The notes: a model not told the origin generated them from the sequence alone. 64,000 nt of DNA from Siphonodentalium dalli (GCA_032622095.1 CP136068.1:51520443-51584442); one strand, 5' to 3'. Positions 1-11,696 are shown, counted from the stretch's first letter. Program-made: numbers and translations.

Positions 1-271
1 GATAAGGACCAATAGCTATTACAGACCATGACTGATAAGGACCAATAGCTATTACGGGCCATGACTGATAAGGACCAATAGCTATTACGGACCATGACTG
101 ATAAGGACCAATAGCTATTACGGACCATGACTGATAAGGACCAATAGCTATTACGGACCATGGCTGATATGGAACAATAGCTTCACGGACCATGACTGAT
201 AAGGATCAATAGCTTCACGGACCATGACTGATAAGGATCAATAGCTTCACGGACCATGGCTGATATGGATC
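1..271. repeat. Tandem repeat, 33/32-bp unit
   Basis: About eight head-to-tail units starting GATAAGGACCAATAG. The first five are 33 bp and the last three are 32 bp with CTTCAC in place of CTATTAC. The array decays near 271 and continues off the left edge of the window, so its true length is unknown. There is no coding capacity. It lies upstream of the first recognised exon, probably in an intron or 5' flank. Confidence 0.95.
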
Positions 272-527
272 TCATATTTCTGGGATTTATTTAGACAACA
301 CAATTATAAATTATAGGTCCAGCTCCAATGCAAGCATTCATTTGGTGGCTTAGGCTGGTTACCCTGCAGGATTAAAACTCAATCGATAACCGAGGTTGTG
401 TTGGACGGCATCTGTTCTAGTAAACTCTTGGTAACTAGTCTGTTTATGTTGCTGGTAACTAGTCTGTTTACCTTGCTTACTGGCTTAACATTCACTAAAT
501 TTGTAATCTTTTTTTTTTCCTTTGTAG

Positions 528-610
528 AATGAAGTACTTGTCCAGAAAGTGGAAGCGAGCTACGAAAATTGGTTCTCCTGTCGTAGCAAGCAATGCTCAT
601 TTGAATCAAG
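528..610 (+). CDS. Exon 1 (in window) of an unrecognised host gene
   Basis: Seen: a strong acceptor (a T/C tract ending TTTGTAG) precedes 528 and a good donor (CAAG|GTAAAT) follows 610. The exon holds one leading base, 27 whole codons from the ATG at 529, and one trailing base that joins the next exon to make a Gly codon. The encoded stretch is strongly basic (begins MKYLSRKWKRATK). The ATG at 529 could be the start codon, with an untranslated exon upstream, or an internal Met if coding sequence continues off the left edge. The sequence cannot decide. The exon is called mainly because its splice phase fits exon 2 and the frame stays open through the gene. No family was recognised. An RNA-seq junction 610-1941 would settle it. 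Confidence 0.6.
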
Positions 611-906
611 GTAAATTTATTTTCTATATTTCTATTTTCTTTATCAGTCTGTCCAGCCATTGTTCACTCACCTTCTAAAACTCCTGGAAAGTTCTGGTTT
701 TGAATTAGTCAGCCTTAGTATAGACAGGTATAAACACAGGACATTTCAACCACTTAACACACATTTTAAGAGCATATGAGTTCCTTGTTCTTTCTGTTTC
801 ACAACTTGTTTATTGAAGCTGTATATATATAAAATTAGAACAGACAATAGTCTCATGCTGGCTATTGTAGCTATATTGAGCAATATACAACATAATCTCT
901 AGTTAT
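611..906 (+). other. Intron 1, 5' part
   Basis: AT-rich intron sequence after the donor at 611. No repeat, RNA gene or open frame could be supported here. Intron 1 as a whole runs 611-1940. Confidence 0.5.
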
Positions 907-1677
907 TATACCCCCCGCAACGAAGTTAGGGGGGGTATACTGGAGTCAGCTTGTCCGTCCGTCGTCCGTCCGTGGACACAAATTTGTCCGGAGTTTTTCT
1001 CAGTCGTTTTTTAATCAATTTCCGTGAAACTTGGCACAGACATCAACCACCATGGGAACCTGTGCACCTGCGATTATGACGTCTGTCGGACTTTTATTTT
1101 TGGAGTTATCCCCCCTTTTTCGACTTAGAAAGTTTTCGCAGCATGTATACTTTTGTCCGAGCTTTTATTCCTACATTTTTTGGTCAATTTTTTTAAAACG
1201 TGGCACAGATATTTAGTACCATTGGAACTTGTGCATCTGCGATTATGACATCTGTCCGACATTTTTTGGTGGAGTTATCCCCCTTTTTCAACTTAGAAAC
1301 TTTTTTTGCAACATGCATAATTTTGTCCGAGCTTTTATTCCTACATTTTTCAGTCAATGTTTTTTAATCTTGGCACTGATATTTAGTACCATGGGAACCT
1401 GTGCACCTGCAATTATGACGTCTGTCCGACATTTTTTGTGTGGAGTTATTCCCCATTTTCGACTTAGAATTTTTTTCGCAACATACATAATTTTGTCCAA
1501 GCTTTTATTCCTACAATTTTCGGTCAATAGGTTTAAGATTAGGGTTATGGTTGTACACCTGCAATGGGAACAGTTATTTTATTATTTTAACTAAATGTTT
1601 ACTGACATGTCAAACATGTTAGTATTTTTAAAAAAGGGGGGTATCCGTAGTCCCATTGGGACAGTCACACCTCTAGT
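907..1677 (-). mobile_element. Pearl-like / Helentron-type element, C-run hairpin family
   Basis: The left end is a hairpin: ATACCCCCC, a 12-base loop, then GGGGGGGTAT. A short CCGT/GTCC microsatellite follows (about 948-972). Then come three degenerate tandem core units of about 165 bp, each containing TTTGTCCGAGCTTTTATTCCTAC and TTAGTACCATGGGAAC-type phrases. The right edge has GGGGGGTATCCGTAG. This order (hairpin, tetranucleotide microsatellite, core repeats) is that described for bivalve pearl elements, which are non-autonomous and move with Helitron/Helentron machinery. The orientation given assumes that the hairpin marks the 3' end. No transposase is encoded; the frames at 1031-1594 are repeat by-products. 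It lies in intron 1. Confidence 0.75.
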
Positions 1678-1844
1678 TGTGAATAACAATGTTTCTACTA
1701 TTCATATTGTATATAAACTATCCTATCTAGATCCTTCCTGATTGTAGGCATGGCTATATAACTTTTGACCAATCTACAATACTACAATGACGGGTGACAA
1801 ACATTTGCAGCTTTTGTCTGAAATCCCAACATGACAAATGACTC

Positions 1845-1902
1845 CCACAAAAATCTGTCAGATTGCCATTTTCAAAACTTAACATGTCTGCCGAGAGCCC
1901 TG
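1845..1902 (+). mobile_element. Solo right end of the 7.5-10.8 kb foldback family
   Basis: The stretch containing CATTTTCAAAACTTAACA and ending GAGAGCCCTG matches the right terminus of the large foldback element at 10760-10818, with a few substitutions. Only the terminus is present, so this is a truncated relic close to the exon 2 acceptor. Confidence 0.6.
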
Positions 1903-1940
1903 AATACATCTTTAAAATGATCCTATCTTTATTGTTGCAG

Positions 1941-2202
1941 GCTATGTTGTACAGATGAATGGATTCTCACCGCCACGACCCACCGCCTTGAATGTTCCGT
2001 CCAATAGACATTTAACATACTCTCCCCTTCGGCTTTCCAATGTGCTTCCCACCGAAAATGGTCTTCCTCATTCACATGCTGATGCTGTCCGCTCATCGAA
2101 CCTCATTGTGCAGGATCGTGTGACATTCAGCACTCCTCCGTGCAGAGACATTCCAGCCTCGCAAGCAAGACAGCATGATCTCAATTCTTCAGGGGCCAGA
2201 AG
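1941..2202 (+). CDS. Exon 2 of the unrecognised host gene
   Basis: Seen: acceptor TTATTGTTGCAG ends at 1940 and donor AG|GTAATA starts at 2203. The exon begins with two bases that complete the Gly codon split with exon 1. It carries 86 whole codons from 1943 and ends with two bases (AG) that complete an Arg codon with the first base of exon 3. The peptide is rich in Ser, Pro, Arg, Asn and His, with SPPRP and STPP motifs. This is typical of a disordered, possibly phosphorylated or SH3-binding linker. No catalytic or structural domain is visible. The exon is more GC-rich than the flanking introns, which supports coding. Function is unknown. Confidence 0.78.
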
Positions 2203-2309
2203 GTAATAAGAATAATGGATAGTCATTGTAGGATTCCAAATACATGAATAATAAGCCTTCAATATTTTGAAATGGTGCTTGAATATGGTTATCAAAAATG
2301 AGTGTGAAC

Positions 2310-2600
2310 CAGAGCTGTTAAGTTTCACGGATTGTCCGTGAGACTCACGGATTGCCATGGCAATTCCGCAAATACGGATAATCCCCAATTTCTGCCGGAT
2401 TCACCAAAACCCCGCATTCGAAATCCAAAAAAATTAGTTTTTTATTTTTCGAATTCCTGTACCGTACTGACCCGGTTCAAAGCCCATGCCCGTGTTTAAG
2501 CCCACCCATATATTTTGGCCAAATTGCATGCACAGGGGTATATTCGTGTTTAAGCCCACCCCAAATTTTGTTCAATTTCAGCGGTGGTAAGTAAGTATTT
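2310..2600. mobile_element. Fragments of two transposon families
   Basis: 2310-2400 begins CAGAGCTGTTAAGTTT and resembles the hAT-like terminus seen at 7559. About 2455-2600 begins CCGTACTGACCCGG, with repeated GTGTTTAAGCCCACCC phrases. The complement of the end at 10050-10115 contains the same ACCGTACTGACCCG edge. Both are fragments without coding capacity, in intron 2. Confidence 0.5.
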
Positions 2601-3216
2601 GCTAATGATACTTCCCAAATAAATAATTCCAATATAACGGGAAGTATATTCACAAACGATCGGTGACAGCGATAATGTCACGAAAAATGGAAAGTTATAC
2701 TTCGTAGGCAAGTGATAATAATAAATAAAATGAAATAAAGTGAATCTTAAAATCTCATTTGTTTATTCAATTATACTTTCTGGGGGAAACCAATCGTCAA
2801 CAGACGTCAAATACAAAAGAATGCAATCGCTAACGGCGTATATCTGAGAACGCGGTAAACATCAGTCAATTCAAAGAGTCACATGCGTGCATCGCGCACA
2901 TGTCAACAACAGTACTGTAAAAACATATTCTTTGTATGTCGGTATGTTCCTACATGTGGCCAAACACATAAAGAACTCATTCCCTGGTTATGTAAACACA
3001 CGGTGGGTATAATAATGGGGACTTGTCATCCACAACACCCCAACAGCAAAAGATGCCTTCAAAAAAAGAGATACCGATGTCGTATTGGTACCCGGTGGTT
3101 AGTATATAATAATCATTAATTAAAATAACTGCTATTTTTCACGTTTTACGGTATAGACTATAGTATAATCATTAATCTGGGAGCGATAACTCTAAACATT
3201 CAAACACGTGGTTTTT
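2601..3216. other. Intron sequence without recognisable feature
   Basis: AT-rich sequence in intron 2 with no tandem structure, no inverted repeat and no conserved coding. The short open frame at 2883-3119 has no splice sites or family signature and is not called. Confidence 0.4.
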
Positions 3217-3790
3217 AGCTCACCTGAGACGAAGTCTCCGGTGGAGCTATAGTCATCACTCCTCGTCCGTCGTCCGTCCGTCCGTCTGACCGTCCGTCCG
3301 TCCGTCCGTCTGTCTGTCCGTCCGTCCGTCCGTCAACAATCATCTTCTTCTCCAGTATCATAAGGCCAAATGAGTTCATATTTGGTGTGGATGTTCCCTG
3401 CTTGACTCAGACTCAGATTTGTTAAAATAAGGTCACTGAGTCAAATAGTTGCGAAGCTAGGGCCATAACTCTTTCCCGCCATAGTAATTCTTAAAACAAC
3501 TTCTTTTCAAGAACAATCATGCCTATTTAGCTTATATTTGGTATGGAAGGTCCTTGAGTGACTGGGGGTCAGATTTGTTCAAATGGGGTCACTGGGTCAA
3601 ATAGGGGCAGAATCAGGGACATAACTCTATTCTCCCTAGTAATTATTAGAATGACTTCTTCTCCAGAATCATCAGGCCGATTTAGCTAATATTTTGTATG
3701 GTGGGTCCTTGTGTGACTGGGGTTCAGATTTGTTCAAATGGGGTCAGTGTGTCAAATAGGGGCCGTGTCAGGAACATAACTTTAAAAAAA
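3217..3790 (-). mobile_element. Pearl-like element, AGCTCACCTGAGAC family, copy 1
   Basis: It starts with a double-stem hairpin (AGCTCACC, then GAGAC-gaa-GTCTC, then GGTGGAGCT). A (CCGT)n microsatellite follows at about 3263-3333. Three core units of about 160 bp come next, each with a GCCATAACTCT- or ACATAACTCT-like phrase, TTTGGTATGGA and TCAGATTTGTTCAAATG. The far end decays into A/T-rich sequence near 3790. The same family occurs at 17330-17690, 18080-18870 and, more diverged, 4850-5600. Non-autonomous. Confidence 0.8.
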
Positions 3791-4202
3791 ATAAAATTTA
3801 AATTAAAAAAAATATATTGTTAAATTTTAATCCTTGCTCAATTCAAAAAACAAATCACAATTCAAAATGAACCAATACAAAAATATTTTTTTCAATTTAA
3901 CCCCTGATTTTTTGTATTTTTTTTAGACACAAAACACCCCATTCCACCCCTTTCCCTCCTCACCCCTCTACACCCCTGTCCCCACTACCACCCCCCCCCC
4001 AATCTGCGCCGCCCTGCACCCACTGCAGTCAAGAACAAATTAATTAGAAAAACTGACACCTTGTAACATCCATAAAGTATGGTATTAGCCCCAGACAGAA
4101 AGAGTTAATAACAGTCATTAATTCAGATGTTATCTAGCTGGCTGACAGCTAGGTGTACACAGTCATGCTCTGTGTGTATCATTAACATATCATATCAAAA
4201 CA
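3791..4202. repeat. Low-complexity A/T-rich then C-rich stretch
   Basis: A/T-rich sequence (3790-3930) is followed by a strand-biased pyrimidine stretch of CCCC/CACC runs (about 3935-4010). The remainder is ordinary intron sequence. Nothing coding is seen. Confidence 0.6.
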
Positions 4203-4633
4203 AAATGCTGTATGTCTGACATTTGCAGAATGAGGTCCCCAGAGGGTGAATTTAGTGATACTACTCTGCACAGTAGGCTAGCATCACCAAATACACTCTC
4301 CAGGGACCTCATTCTGCTTAGGCCTCATCTTCAGGGAAGTATACAGGTCTTAAATTGACATTTCTACTTACTTTTTCCCTTCTGTTCAGTTTCTATATTC
4401 CCTAATTTGCTGTCAGAAGATAAAATTGATAATTGAAGTGCCCAATGGGTACACATCACCAATTAACTGGACAACTTCAATCTGTTCCTATGTCTCCCAT
4501 GGCAGTTGAGGCCTAAGCATAATGAGGTCCACAGAGGGTGAATTTGGTGATGCTAGCCCACCTTACAGGATTGCAGCACTAAATTCACCCTTTAGTGACC
4601 TCATTCTGCAAAAGTCAGACACTATATTCAGGC
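4203..4633. mobile_element. Foldback miniature element, GAGGTCCCCAGAGGG family, copy 1
   Basis: The outer ends pair with each other: GTCTGACATTTGCAGAATGAG on the left and its complement, ending AAAGTCAGACACTATATTC, on the right. Inside, the motif GAGGTCCCCAGAGGGTGAATTT recurs in alternating orientation, giving two nested hairpins (about 4225-4322 and 4520-4605). A second, cleaner copy is at 12437-12837. It has no coding capacity and is typical of a non-autonomous inverted-repeat transposon. Confidence 0.8.
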
Positions 4634-4684
4634 TTGGCTGTTCCACTATTATATTCTTAACCACCACCTATCCAGTTGTACTCA

Positions 4685-5610
4685 TTATACCCTGATTTGC
4701 AAAGAAAACTTGGGGGGGGGGGGTATATTGGATTGAATTTGTCTGTCAGTATGTCCTCCTGTCCATCCCTCTGTTGGGATGTTTCCATCCGTCCATCAAT
4801 TTTGTTCTTTTCCACATACATATTAAAGACCGAAATGGTTTATATATTTTGACTCACATTCAGATTTGTTCAAATGAGTTCATCAGGTCATATAGGTGAG
4901 AAGCCAGGGCCATAACTCTTTCCCTCCATAGTAATTCTTCAGAAACCATCAGGCCTATTTAGCTTTTGGTATGGAGGGTCCTTTGGTGAGTGGGGTTCAG
5001 ATTTGTACACGTGAGGTCATTTTTAGGAAACTTTTGAGGAAAATCAGTTTTCTTCAACTCTTAAAATCTACCGTTTGAAATTTCTAGATGTTTAGATCTC
5101 ATAGATGGGGATTCACATTTGTTCAAATAAGGGCCGAGATAAGAGATTTAACTCTCAACCACCCACCCTACCTGTATGTATACTGTTTGATACTGGTATA
5201 ATAATATGTAGATTCCTATTGATTTCTAAGCTGCCTGGGTGGAGGCAATGAGGCTGTAGATTTGATTTTTCAACCAGTAACAGTCCACATTTTCCTACTT
5301 CAGGTTAAACTGTTCGACCGAAATCGCCACAAATGTTAACAGGTCTATTTTGCTGATATTTAGTATGAAGGGTTCTTTGGTGTCTGGTATTGAAATTTAT
5401 TCAGATGTGGTCACCAGGTTAAATAGGGTGGGACCAGGGACATAACTGTATGTCTCTATAGTCATTCTTAAATTGTCTTCTCAAGAGAGGTTGGACTATT
5501 TAGCTTACATATAGTATGGATGATCCTTTAGTGACTGATATTCAGATTTGTTAACATCAGGTCAACCTGTTAAGAAATGACGGGGGCTATGGGGAGTTAA
5601 CAATTTTGTG
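4685..5610 (-). mobile_element. Pearl-like element with G-run hairpin, diverged cores
   Basis: The start (TTATACCCTG, a loop, then a run of twelve G followed by TATATTGG) resembles the hairpin end at 907. A degenerate GTCC/CCAT microsatellite (4740-4800) and several core units of the AGCTCACC family follow. These contain TTCAGATTTGTTCAAATG, GGTCATATAGG and GCCATAACTCTTTCC. The cores are more diverged than at 3217, suggesting an older or chimeric insertion. Confidence 0.65.
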
Positions 5611-5734
5611 TTTAAAAAATCATTGAAATACCAAATTCATTAAAACATCTTCCTTGGAACTACCTAACTGATTAATCTGACATACATGTATGGTGTTTTG
5701 GGTCCATGGATAAATGGGCTTCAAACATGTCTAA

Positions 5735-5955
5735 ATGGTTTTATAAAAAGGTGCTTGTGAGATTGGAAATTTCCAAAAATTGAGAAAGTTTGAGATGTCG
5801 GTTGTGAAATTCCAACCCAAGACTTGGGAGTCTGGAGCCCGGTCGGGAGGGGACTTGTTGAGCTGGAGGAGGGGGGTGATCAGTAGTGAACAGTGGGCAA
5901 TTTCATGGTGGATATTCACCTTGAAATTACCCACTGTACACTACTGAAGCCTCTC
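5735..5955 (+). repeat. Partial copy of the inverted-end family at 17107-19078
   Basis: Phrases such as TTGGAAATTTCC, AAAGTTTGAGATGTCGGTTG and CACCTTGAAATTACCC match, with divergence, the terminal inverted repeats of the 17.1-19.1 kb element and parts of 44.3-45.4 kb. Only one end is present. Confidence 0.5.
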
Positions 5956-5969
5956 TAACCACATATCGT

Positions 5970-6560
5970 GTTTAGATCTACTTTTTATGTGTACCCATAC
6001 CATGTATGGTACACATAATGCCGACGTCCGGATCAACCATCCGTCGTTCGTCCGTCCGTCTGTCCGTCTTGCCGTCTGTCCGTCTGTCCGTCTGTCCGTC
6101 TGTCCGTAGACACTTGCTATCCGATTCATTTACTCGATTATTTTTTATCGGATCGTGTTCAAATTTTATGTGCATGTTTATGATGACACACTCCTCACCT
6201 GTATAGTTTTTGGTATCGATCGGTTGATCGGTTTAGAAATTATTAACACTTTGCATCCGCACATAGGCATGAGCCATCCGATGCTGTAACCAAAGTACTT
6301 TTTGTCTGATTGTTTTCATATTTGATATGTAGGTTTATAATGACACACCCCTCACCTGTATAGTTTTTGGTATCGATCGGTTGATCGGTTTGGAAAAAAT
6401 TAACCCTGCACACAAATGCTATCTGATGCATCTAAGTCAAACAATTTGCTTATGATCTGCCTCATATTTCTTACCTAGGTCTTTGTTAGCACGTTCTTTA
6501 TCTGTATCGATTTTGGTATCGTTTTGTTAACCCTTTTCACTCTTATGTTTACTTAGTACT
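5970..6560 (-). mobile_element. Pearl-like element, TATGGTACACATAATG family
   Basis: A short palindrome, CCATACCATGTATGGTA, opens the element. A (GTCCGTCT)n microsatellite follows at about 6042-6108. Then come about three core units with the phrase CACCTGTATAGTTTTTGGTATCGATCGGTTGATCGG, spaced about 170 bp. Small frames over the microsatellite exist in both directions and are artefacts. More degenerate units seem to continue to about 7480. Confidence 0.65.
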
Positions 6561-7543
6561 CATGCAAGCTGCTATGACTCAAAACATTTTTCATCTGATC
6601 TACACCAAATTCGGTACATGTGGTCCTCACCCCGAAATACAGATCAGGTTCGAATTTGAGTTTGATCCGGTATATTTTAACAGAGTTATGGCCCTTTATA
6701 ATTCAAGTAATTTACTACCTATTGTATGTGCCCTGTGAGAATTTAAGACAAACAACTTTACACAGTAATCTTCTGCATTATTGGAATCAGAAAATGACAC
6801 TGGATACTCTTTGCTAAACCACTGCTGCTCCCAGAGGCTGACAGTGATTGATGATAATTTACTCCAGTTTGTGTGCAATAGTAATTTAACCCAACCTGTT
6901 GAAACATGTTCATGGCATTAATACAAATAGTCCATTGTCCATCTGAAGGATGTTCTGGAGCATGGATGTTTAGAGAATTGTTGTTTACAGAGACACTGTT
7001 GTCTTATCTTGAGAAAAAAATTAATCCACACATTAGTTCCATCATATGATGTCATTGGAAATGATTAACCCTCTCCACACATTATATGTTCATTCTCCTA
7101 TTCTATGTCCAGGTTGATTGTGATCCACTTTTCACTTGCCTGTATTTCATGATTAAAATTAACCTATTCCATAGACACATGATATCTGATAGGCAGATTT
7201 TAAATTATCTCTTTCGCCTTTCACTAAGAATTTCTATAAGCCACCAATTGAATATTCATCATTTGAGGAAATATCTTATTTTGAAATTCCCTCTATTGCA
7301 TTTGGGCTGCAGGATAATAATAATGATTCTGGTATTCTTGAATATTTCTGCTGTTACAGACATTGTATCTTTCCAATGATCAGCTTAGAATAAAATTAAC
7401 CATAGGTACATGTATACTGTATGCAATCCAATGTTATGACTCTAATATTTTCAATTTGACCCTTCTCATATCTCTCCTTTAGTTATCTGATAATTCTGTA
7501 TTAAAATATTTTATATCCAACCATTATCAATCATATTTAATAT
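6561..7543. repeat. Degenerate repeat-derived intron sequence
   Basis: Loose matches to the preceding core unit (ATTAACCC..., ATCTGATAG..., TTTGGTAC) suggest old, eroded copies. No edges can be drawn and no exon signature was found. The open frames 6620-6817 and 7086-7379 lack any supporting evidence. Confidence 0.35.
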
Positions 7544-8342
7544 CAAGGTCTACACCAGACCTGTTAAGTTTTGAAAATGTCAATCCGTGAGATTTTTGCG
7601 GGAGGTATGCCCAAATATGTTCATGTTCCAAAAATTTATGATGAAGATTGCATAATTTTGATGAGTTTCTATTTTATAAATATATAGACAAATATAAAAT
7701 GGCAATGAATGTCCTGTTGGTAATTGTAATTGAGCTGCTATGTGTGGGAGATACCACCATTTATTAAAAAGAAAGAAGCCGATCACACTTCGTAAAAATA
7801 CTCAGAATTCCACCGGAAACAGCCGGATATGCGCGAAACCGAAAGTACAACATCGTAATAAACGACAAAATGGACTCGTCTTACGGTTTAACCCACAAAA
7901 GAAATGCACACATTCCACCATTTATTAACAAATTTTAAGAAGCAGAAACTTTGTTTAAAGTTAGTCAAAACCAATCCGAGTTACACAGGTTACAACCGGA
8001 CATGTATGCGTGAAACCGAAAGTACAAAATGACCAGTCTTAAAAGTTTTACCCGCAAAATAAAAGACACATTCCGTTCTCAATGCACACCACTATCAGTG
8101 AACTTAAATCATAAAGTATCCATTACTTATGTTCATCAATGAGGCCTCACAATACAGCTGCACACTTGTGATTAAACGTATTGTTTTATTTCGTTTGCAA
8201 TGCATGCCACTAATCCGTTACTAAGAAATGTTCATCAATGAGGGGCCTAACAATACAGAAATTTGCACACTTGTGATTATACGTATTGTTTACTAAAACA
8301 ACACCCTCCATACGTGTGACTTTACCAGAGTGTGAAAATCAA

Positions 8343-9836
8343 TTAATATCAGTCACAGTTCACCACAACTTGAGTCTTCAATCAAAAGTTACGGACTCTA
8401 TACATACACCCCTCACTTATATAGATGTTCAGGTGTTTGTTGGTCTCTGATCTCAATCATCCATATGCAGCTAACACAACAACATAATGTGTTATGACTC
8501 AAGTTCCATTGTAAGAAGTAAATAAATAGAGTTATTATGATGTTAATATTGTAACAACTATATCTTTAACAGCTATGGTGCATCTGTCTGACTGTGTTTG
8601 GGTATAATTATCTTTATCAATCTATCACACATACATGTATCTCTGTTGGAGTGACCAAATAGGTTGAAATCGAATGTCATATCCATGTTCCTATTGTGTT
8701 TAAATGAGCAAGTTGCTCAATATGTCTGATTCCACTATGAAACTAATAAATAATAGTACGCTGTGAATTGTTGAAATTCTTGCACTCATAAAAAGATCGC
8801 TATCGCCAAGGTATGGGTTAAACATCTGCCGATCGTGATCGGCCTCTCGTTTCAAAGTGCTTATGAAAAGTTCTGACTATTGTGGTCTCCAGAGTCCCAG
8901 TCTCATCAGTCTTTGCAGTCTGGTGAGCGACCCCACAGTCATTGACTGTCTTGTTTGTATACGTATTTACATCGTCATTTCGTTAATTAACTAAACTCAC
9001 TGGCTTTGTTAAATTGGTCACTATTGTTTTGTAACTCTGTGTAGACAACGGTCCATGAATAGAGCACTGGGTTCATTGTTATCCTAATCGGATTAAGTCA
9101 CTCTCTTATATGTTGCACAATATTTCCCTGTACAATTTTCAGACATTTTTTAGTTATTATCTTTGGCTTCAATGACGACGGCAAAGTTGTGTTTTAATTA
9201 TATTGTTTGAACATTGATATAAACTATAGATATAGACTATAGATAGTGGATTTACCCAGCTGTCTGAAATGGCAGAAATCCGATGACCCATGATGCTTAC
9301 AAACTGTCATTTATGGGAATTTTGGGCAATAAAACAAGACAAGAAGTAATATTTTTAATATACACATCAAAATGAAAAAAATACTTTCTCAAAGTAACTT
9401 ATACTTAAAGGCACGTGCGGCCTTAATTGTCGAAAATATTCATATTTGTTCCAAACACCGTAAACAGAAAAACATTAAAACGCATACAGTTCCGTTCATA
9501 TATACCATGACCATCGCGTAAACAGCATGTTGCCATAAAGACCTACTATATTTTACCTAAGCAAGAGCCTGATTGTGTTACAGAAGACAGCACAATGTTA
9601 CTGGCTAATCACACACAAATGGCATAAACGCTCTTTATTAGTTCCATATCAGGTATTCACCAACAAAGAACGCTCTTTATATTTACCATCATAATATAAA
9701 CAAACACCAGAAAAGTAACTTTTTATGCTTTTGTTTACATAACAATGGTCAAACATATGACCATAACATACTGTTTATGCGATATTTCTTATTTGTATAC
9801 GGACAAAGTCTATCTACATTTTGATGTTCTTTCTGT
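8343..9836. other. Loop of the foldback element, left part
   Basis: Non-coding loop. Two details: 8875-8960 is an inverted match to 16978-17055, sharing the phrase CAGTCATTGACTGTCTTG; and 9625-9675 carries two copies of ACGCTCTTTAT, whose complement ATAAAGAGCGT is repeated in the 2.0-kb element at 60197-62206. Otherwise AT-rich and featureless. Confidence 0.5.
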
Positions 9837-10115
9837 TTGTGGCGGTTTTTGACGGGTGGAGATATTTTCACAGGATACCCACCGCCAAGGCCAACCGTGT
9901 CTTTAACTTTATTTAATCTGGAAGTCGTGTATATTTCCCCGAAACTCTGTGTTGGATCGACTTTATTTTATGGATCTATTTCTTCAGTTTTACTGTCCCG
10001 ATTTCTTGGGATTTTTGGTTTGCAAAGGGTCATATCCGAGTTTAAGCCCACTTGGATTTTTGAGCTCAAATAAAACAAAGGCCCCCTGGGCCTAAACGCG
10101 GGTCAGTACGGTAAT
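9837..10115 (+). mobile_element. Dispersed repeat with GTGGCGGT / ACCCACCGCCA ends
   Basis: The block contains GACGGGTGGAGATATTTTC and GATACCCACCGCCAAGG. The first 60 bases recur almost exactly at 42734-42790, and in diverged form at 29705-29789 and 57358-57441. The right edge (CGCGGGTCAGTACGG) complements the edge at 2455. The 78-codon frame here has no recognisable motif and no exon signals. Confidence 0.5.
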
Positions 10116-10883
10116 TTCAGGTGTGATTTTCACACCCTGGTGAAGCCACACTCATAAAGGGTGTTGTTATAGTATACAAGACGTATAATCACTAGTGTGC
10201 AGTTGTAGTGTTAGGCCTCATTGATGAACATTTCTTAGTAACGGATTTGTGGTATGCATTGTGAACGGAATGTGTTCATTTTGTTTGCTGGTAAAACTGT
10301 AAGACGGATCATGTTGTACTTTCGTTTTCACCCATACATGTCTGGTTCTAACCTTTGTAACTCGGGTTCGTTTAACTTATTTTAAACGAAGTTTCCGCTT
10401 CTTAAATTTTTTTAATAAATTGTGGAATGTGTGCATTTCTTTTGGGGTTAAACAGTAAGACGAGTCCATTTTGTAGTTTATTCCAATTTTGTACTTTCGA
10501 TTTTGCGCATATCCGGCTGTATCTGGTGGAATTCTGAATATTTTCACTTAGTTTATACGAAATGTCTGCTTCTTTCTCTTCAATAAATGGTGGTATCTCC
10601 CACTTACAGCAGCTCTATTACAGTTACCAACAGGACATTCATTACCATTTCATTTAGGTATATATATTTGTAAAATAAACACAAATATAAACTCATAAAA
10701 ACTATGTATAAATCTTCATAAAAATGATTTTTGGAACATGAACATATTTGGGCATACCTTCCGCAAAAATCTCCCGGATTGACATTTTCAAAACTTAACA
10801 GGTCAAGTGGGAACCCTGATTCATTAGCTCACCTCCAAGAAAAATATTTATGAAGTGTTATTTTCATGGTATAGTGATTTATT

Positions 10884-11530
10884 ATACCCCATCTTTTTTT
10901 TTCTCTTTAAAAGGGATATACTGTTTTACACCTGTCCGTCCGTCCGATGTCTGTTCATGTCATAACTTGAACAGTAGTGCTCAGATCTCAATGACATTTG
11001 GTACGGATGTTCACTACTATGAGGACATTCAATAGAAGGTTCCATCATTTTGTTCGGATTTTTCATTCTAGAGTTATTCATCTTTGTATATCTGGAAATG
11101 TTGGCTTTTTGGTCCGTCTGGTGTCTTTTCATGTCATAACATCAACAATTGTGCTTGGATCTCAATGAAATTTGGTATGGATGTTCACTACTATGATGAG
11201 ATTCAATTAAGGGTTCCACTGTTTTGTTCGGATTTTCCATTCTGGAGTTATTCATCTTTGTTTATCTGGAAATGTTGGCTTTTTGGTCTGTCCGATGTCT
11301 GTTTAGGTCATAACTTGAACAGTAGTCATCGGATCTCAATGAAATTTTTTGTGGATGTTCACTACTATGAGGACACTCAATAGCGTGTTCTATTGTTTTG
11401 TTTAGGTTTTTCTTTCTATGACAATGCTGATGTTTGGGTCCACCTGTCTATCAGTCATAGGTTATAGATATGCCCACACTAGGCGGTATGCCACAAGGGG
11501 GTATGCACCGGACGACATTCCATTTCTTGT
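10884..11530 (-). mobile_element. Pearl-like element with three ~155-bp cores
   Basis: Hairpin-type start (TTATACCCC, T-rich loop, GGGATATAC), a short CCGT microsatellite (10935-10950), then three good core units. Each has GATCTCAATGA, a GAAATTTGGTATGGATGTTCACTACTATGA-like phrase and TTATTCATCTTTG. The open frames 10850-11383 run through these units and are not genes. The element ends about 170 bp before the exon 3 acceptor. Confidence 0.75.
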
Positions 11531-11696
11531 TATATTCGTTTTACATTTGAATCTGTAAGGACTATAGTTGATTCAAGATTTTGTTTTCCGTTTCAAATAG
11601 AAACTTTAGTGGAAAAGTATTTTTTTATTGACAAAACTGTTATACTATTTAATGATATTGGACAATATACTTATTTCTTCCATTCATATTTTACAG

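Larger units (their letters stand above)
7544..10818. mobile_element. 3.3-kb foldback transposon with ~0.7-0.8 kb inverted ends
   Basis: The left arm (about 7544-8342) and the right arm (about 10117-10818) are inverted copies of one another along nearly their whole length. Paired landmarks: GACCTGTTAAGTTTTG at 7559 with its complement ending at 10804; GGTGGTATCTCCCA and its complement; CATATCCGGCTG; TTCATCAATGAGG; and an end near CACACCCTGGTG. Termini of the form CAGGGTTCCCAC...GACCTG suggest a hAT-like origin, but no clear 8-bp target duplication was seen. The left arm has an internal duplication of about 115 bp (8085-8170 versus 8195-8290). The 1.8-kb loop encodes no transposase. It occupies a third of intron 2. 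Confidence 0.8.

Noticed and set aside
1031-1594. Two plus-strand open frames sharing similar peptides
   Set aside because: They read through tandem core units of the 907-1677 element. The similarity is due to the DNA repeat.
7544-10818. 8-bp target duplication of a hAT element
   Set aside because: The flanking bases (TTTAATAT and ATTCATTA) do not match well enough. The hAT link rests only on end similarity.
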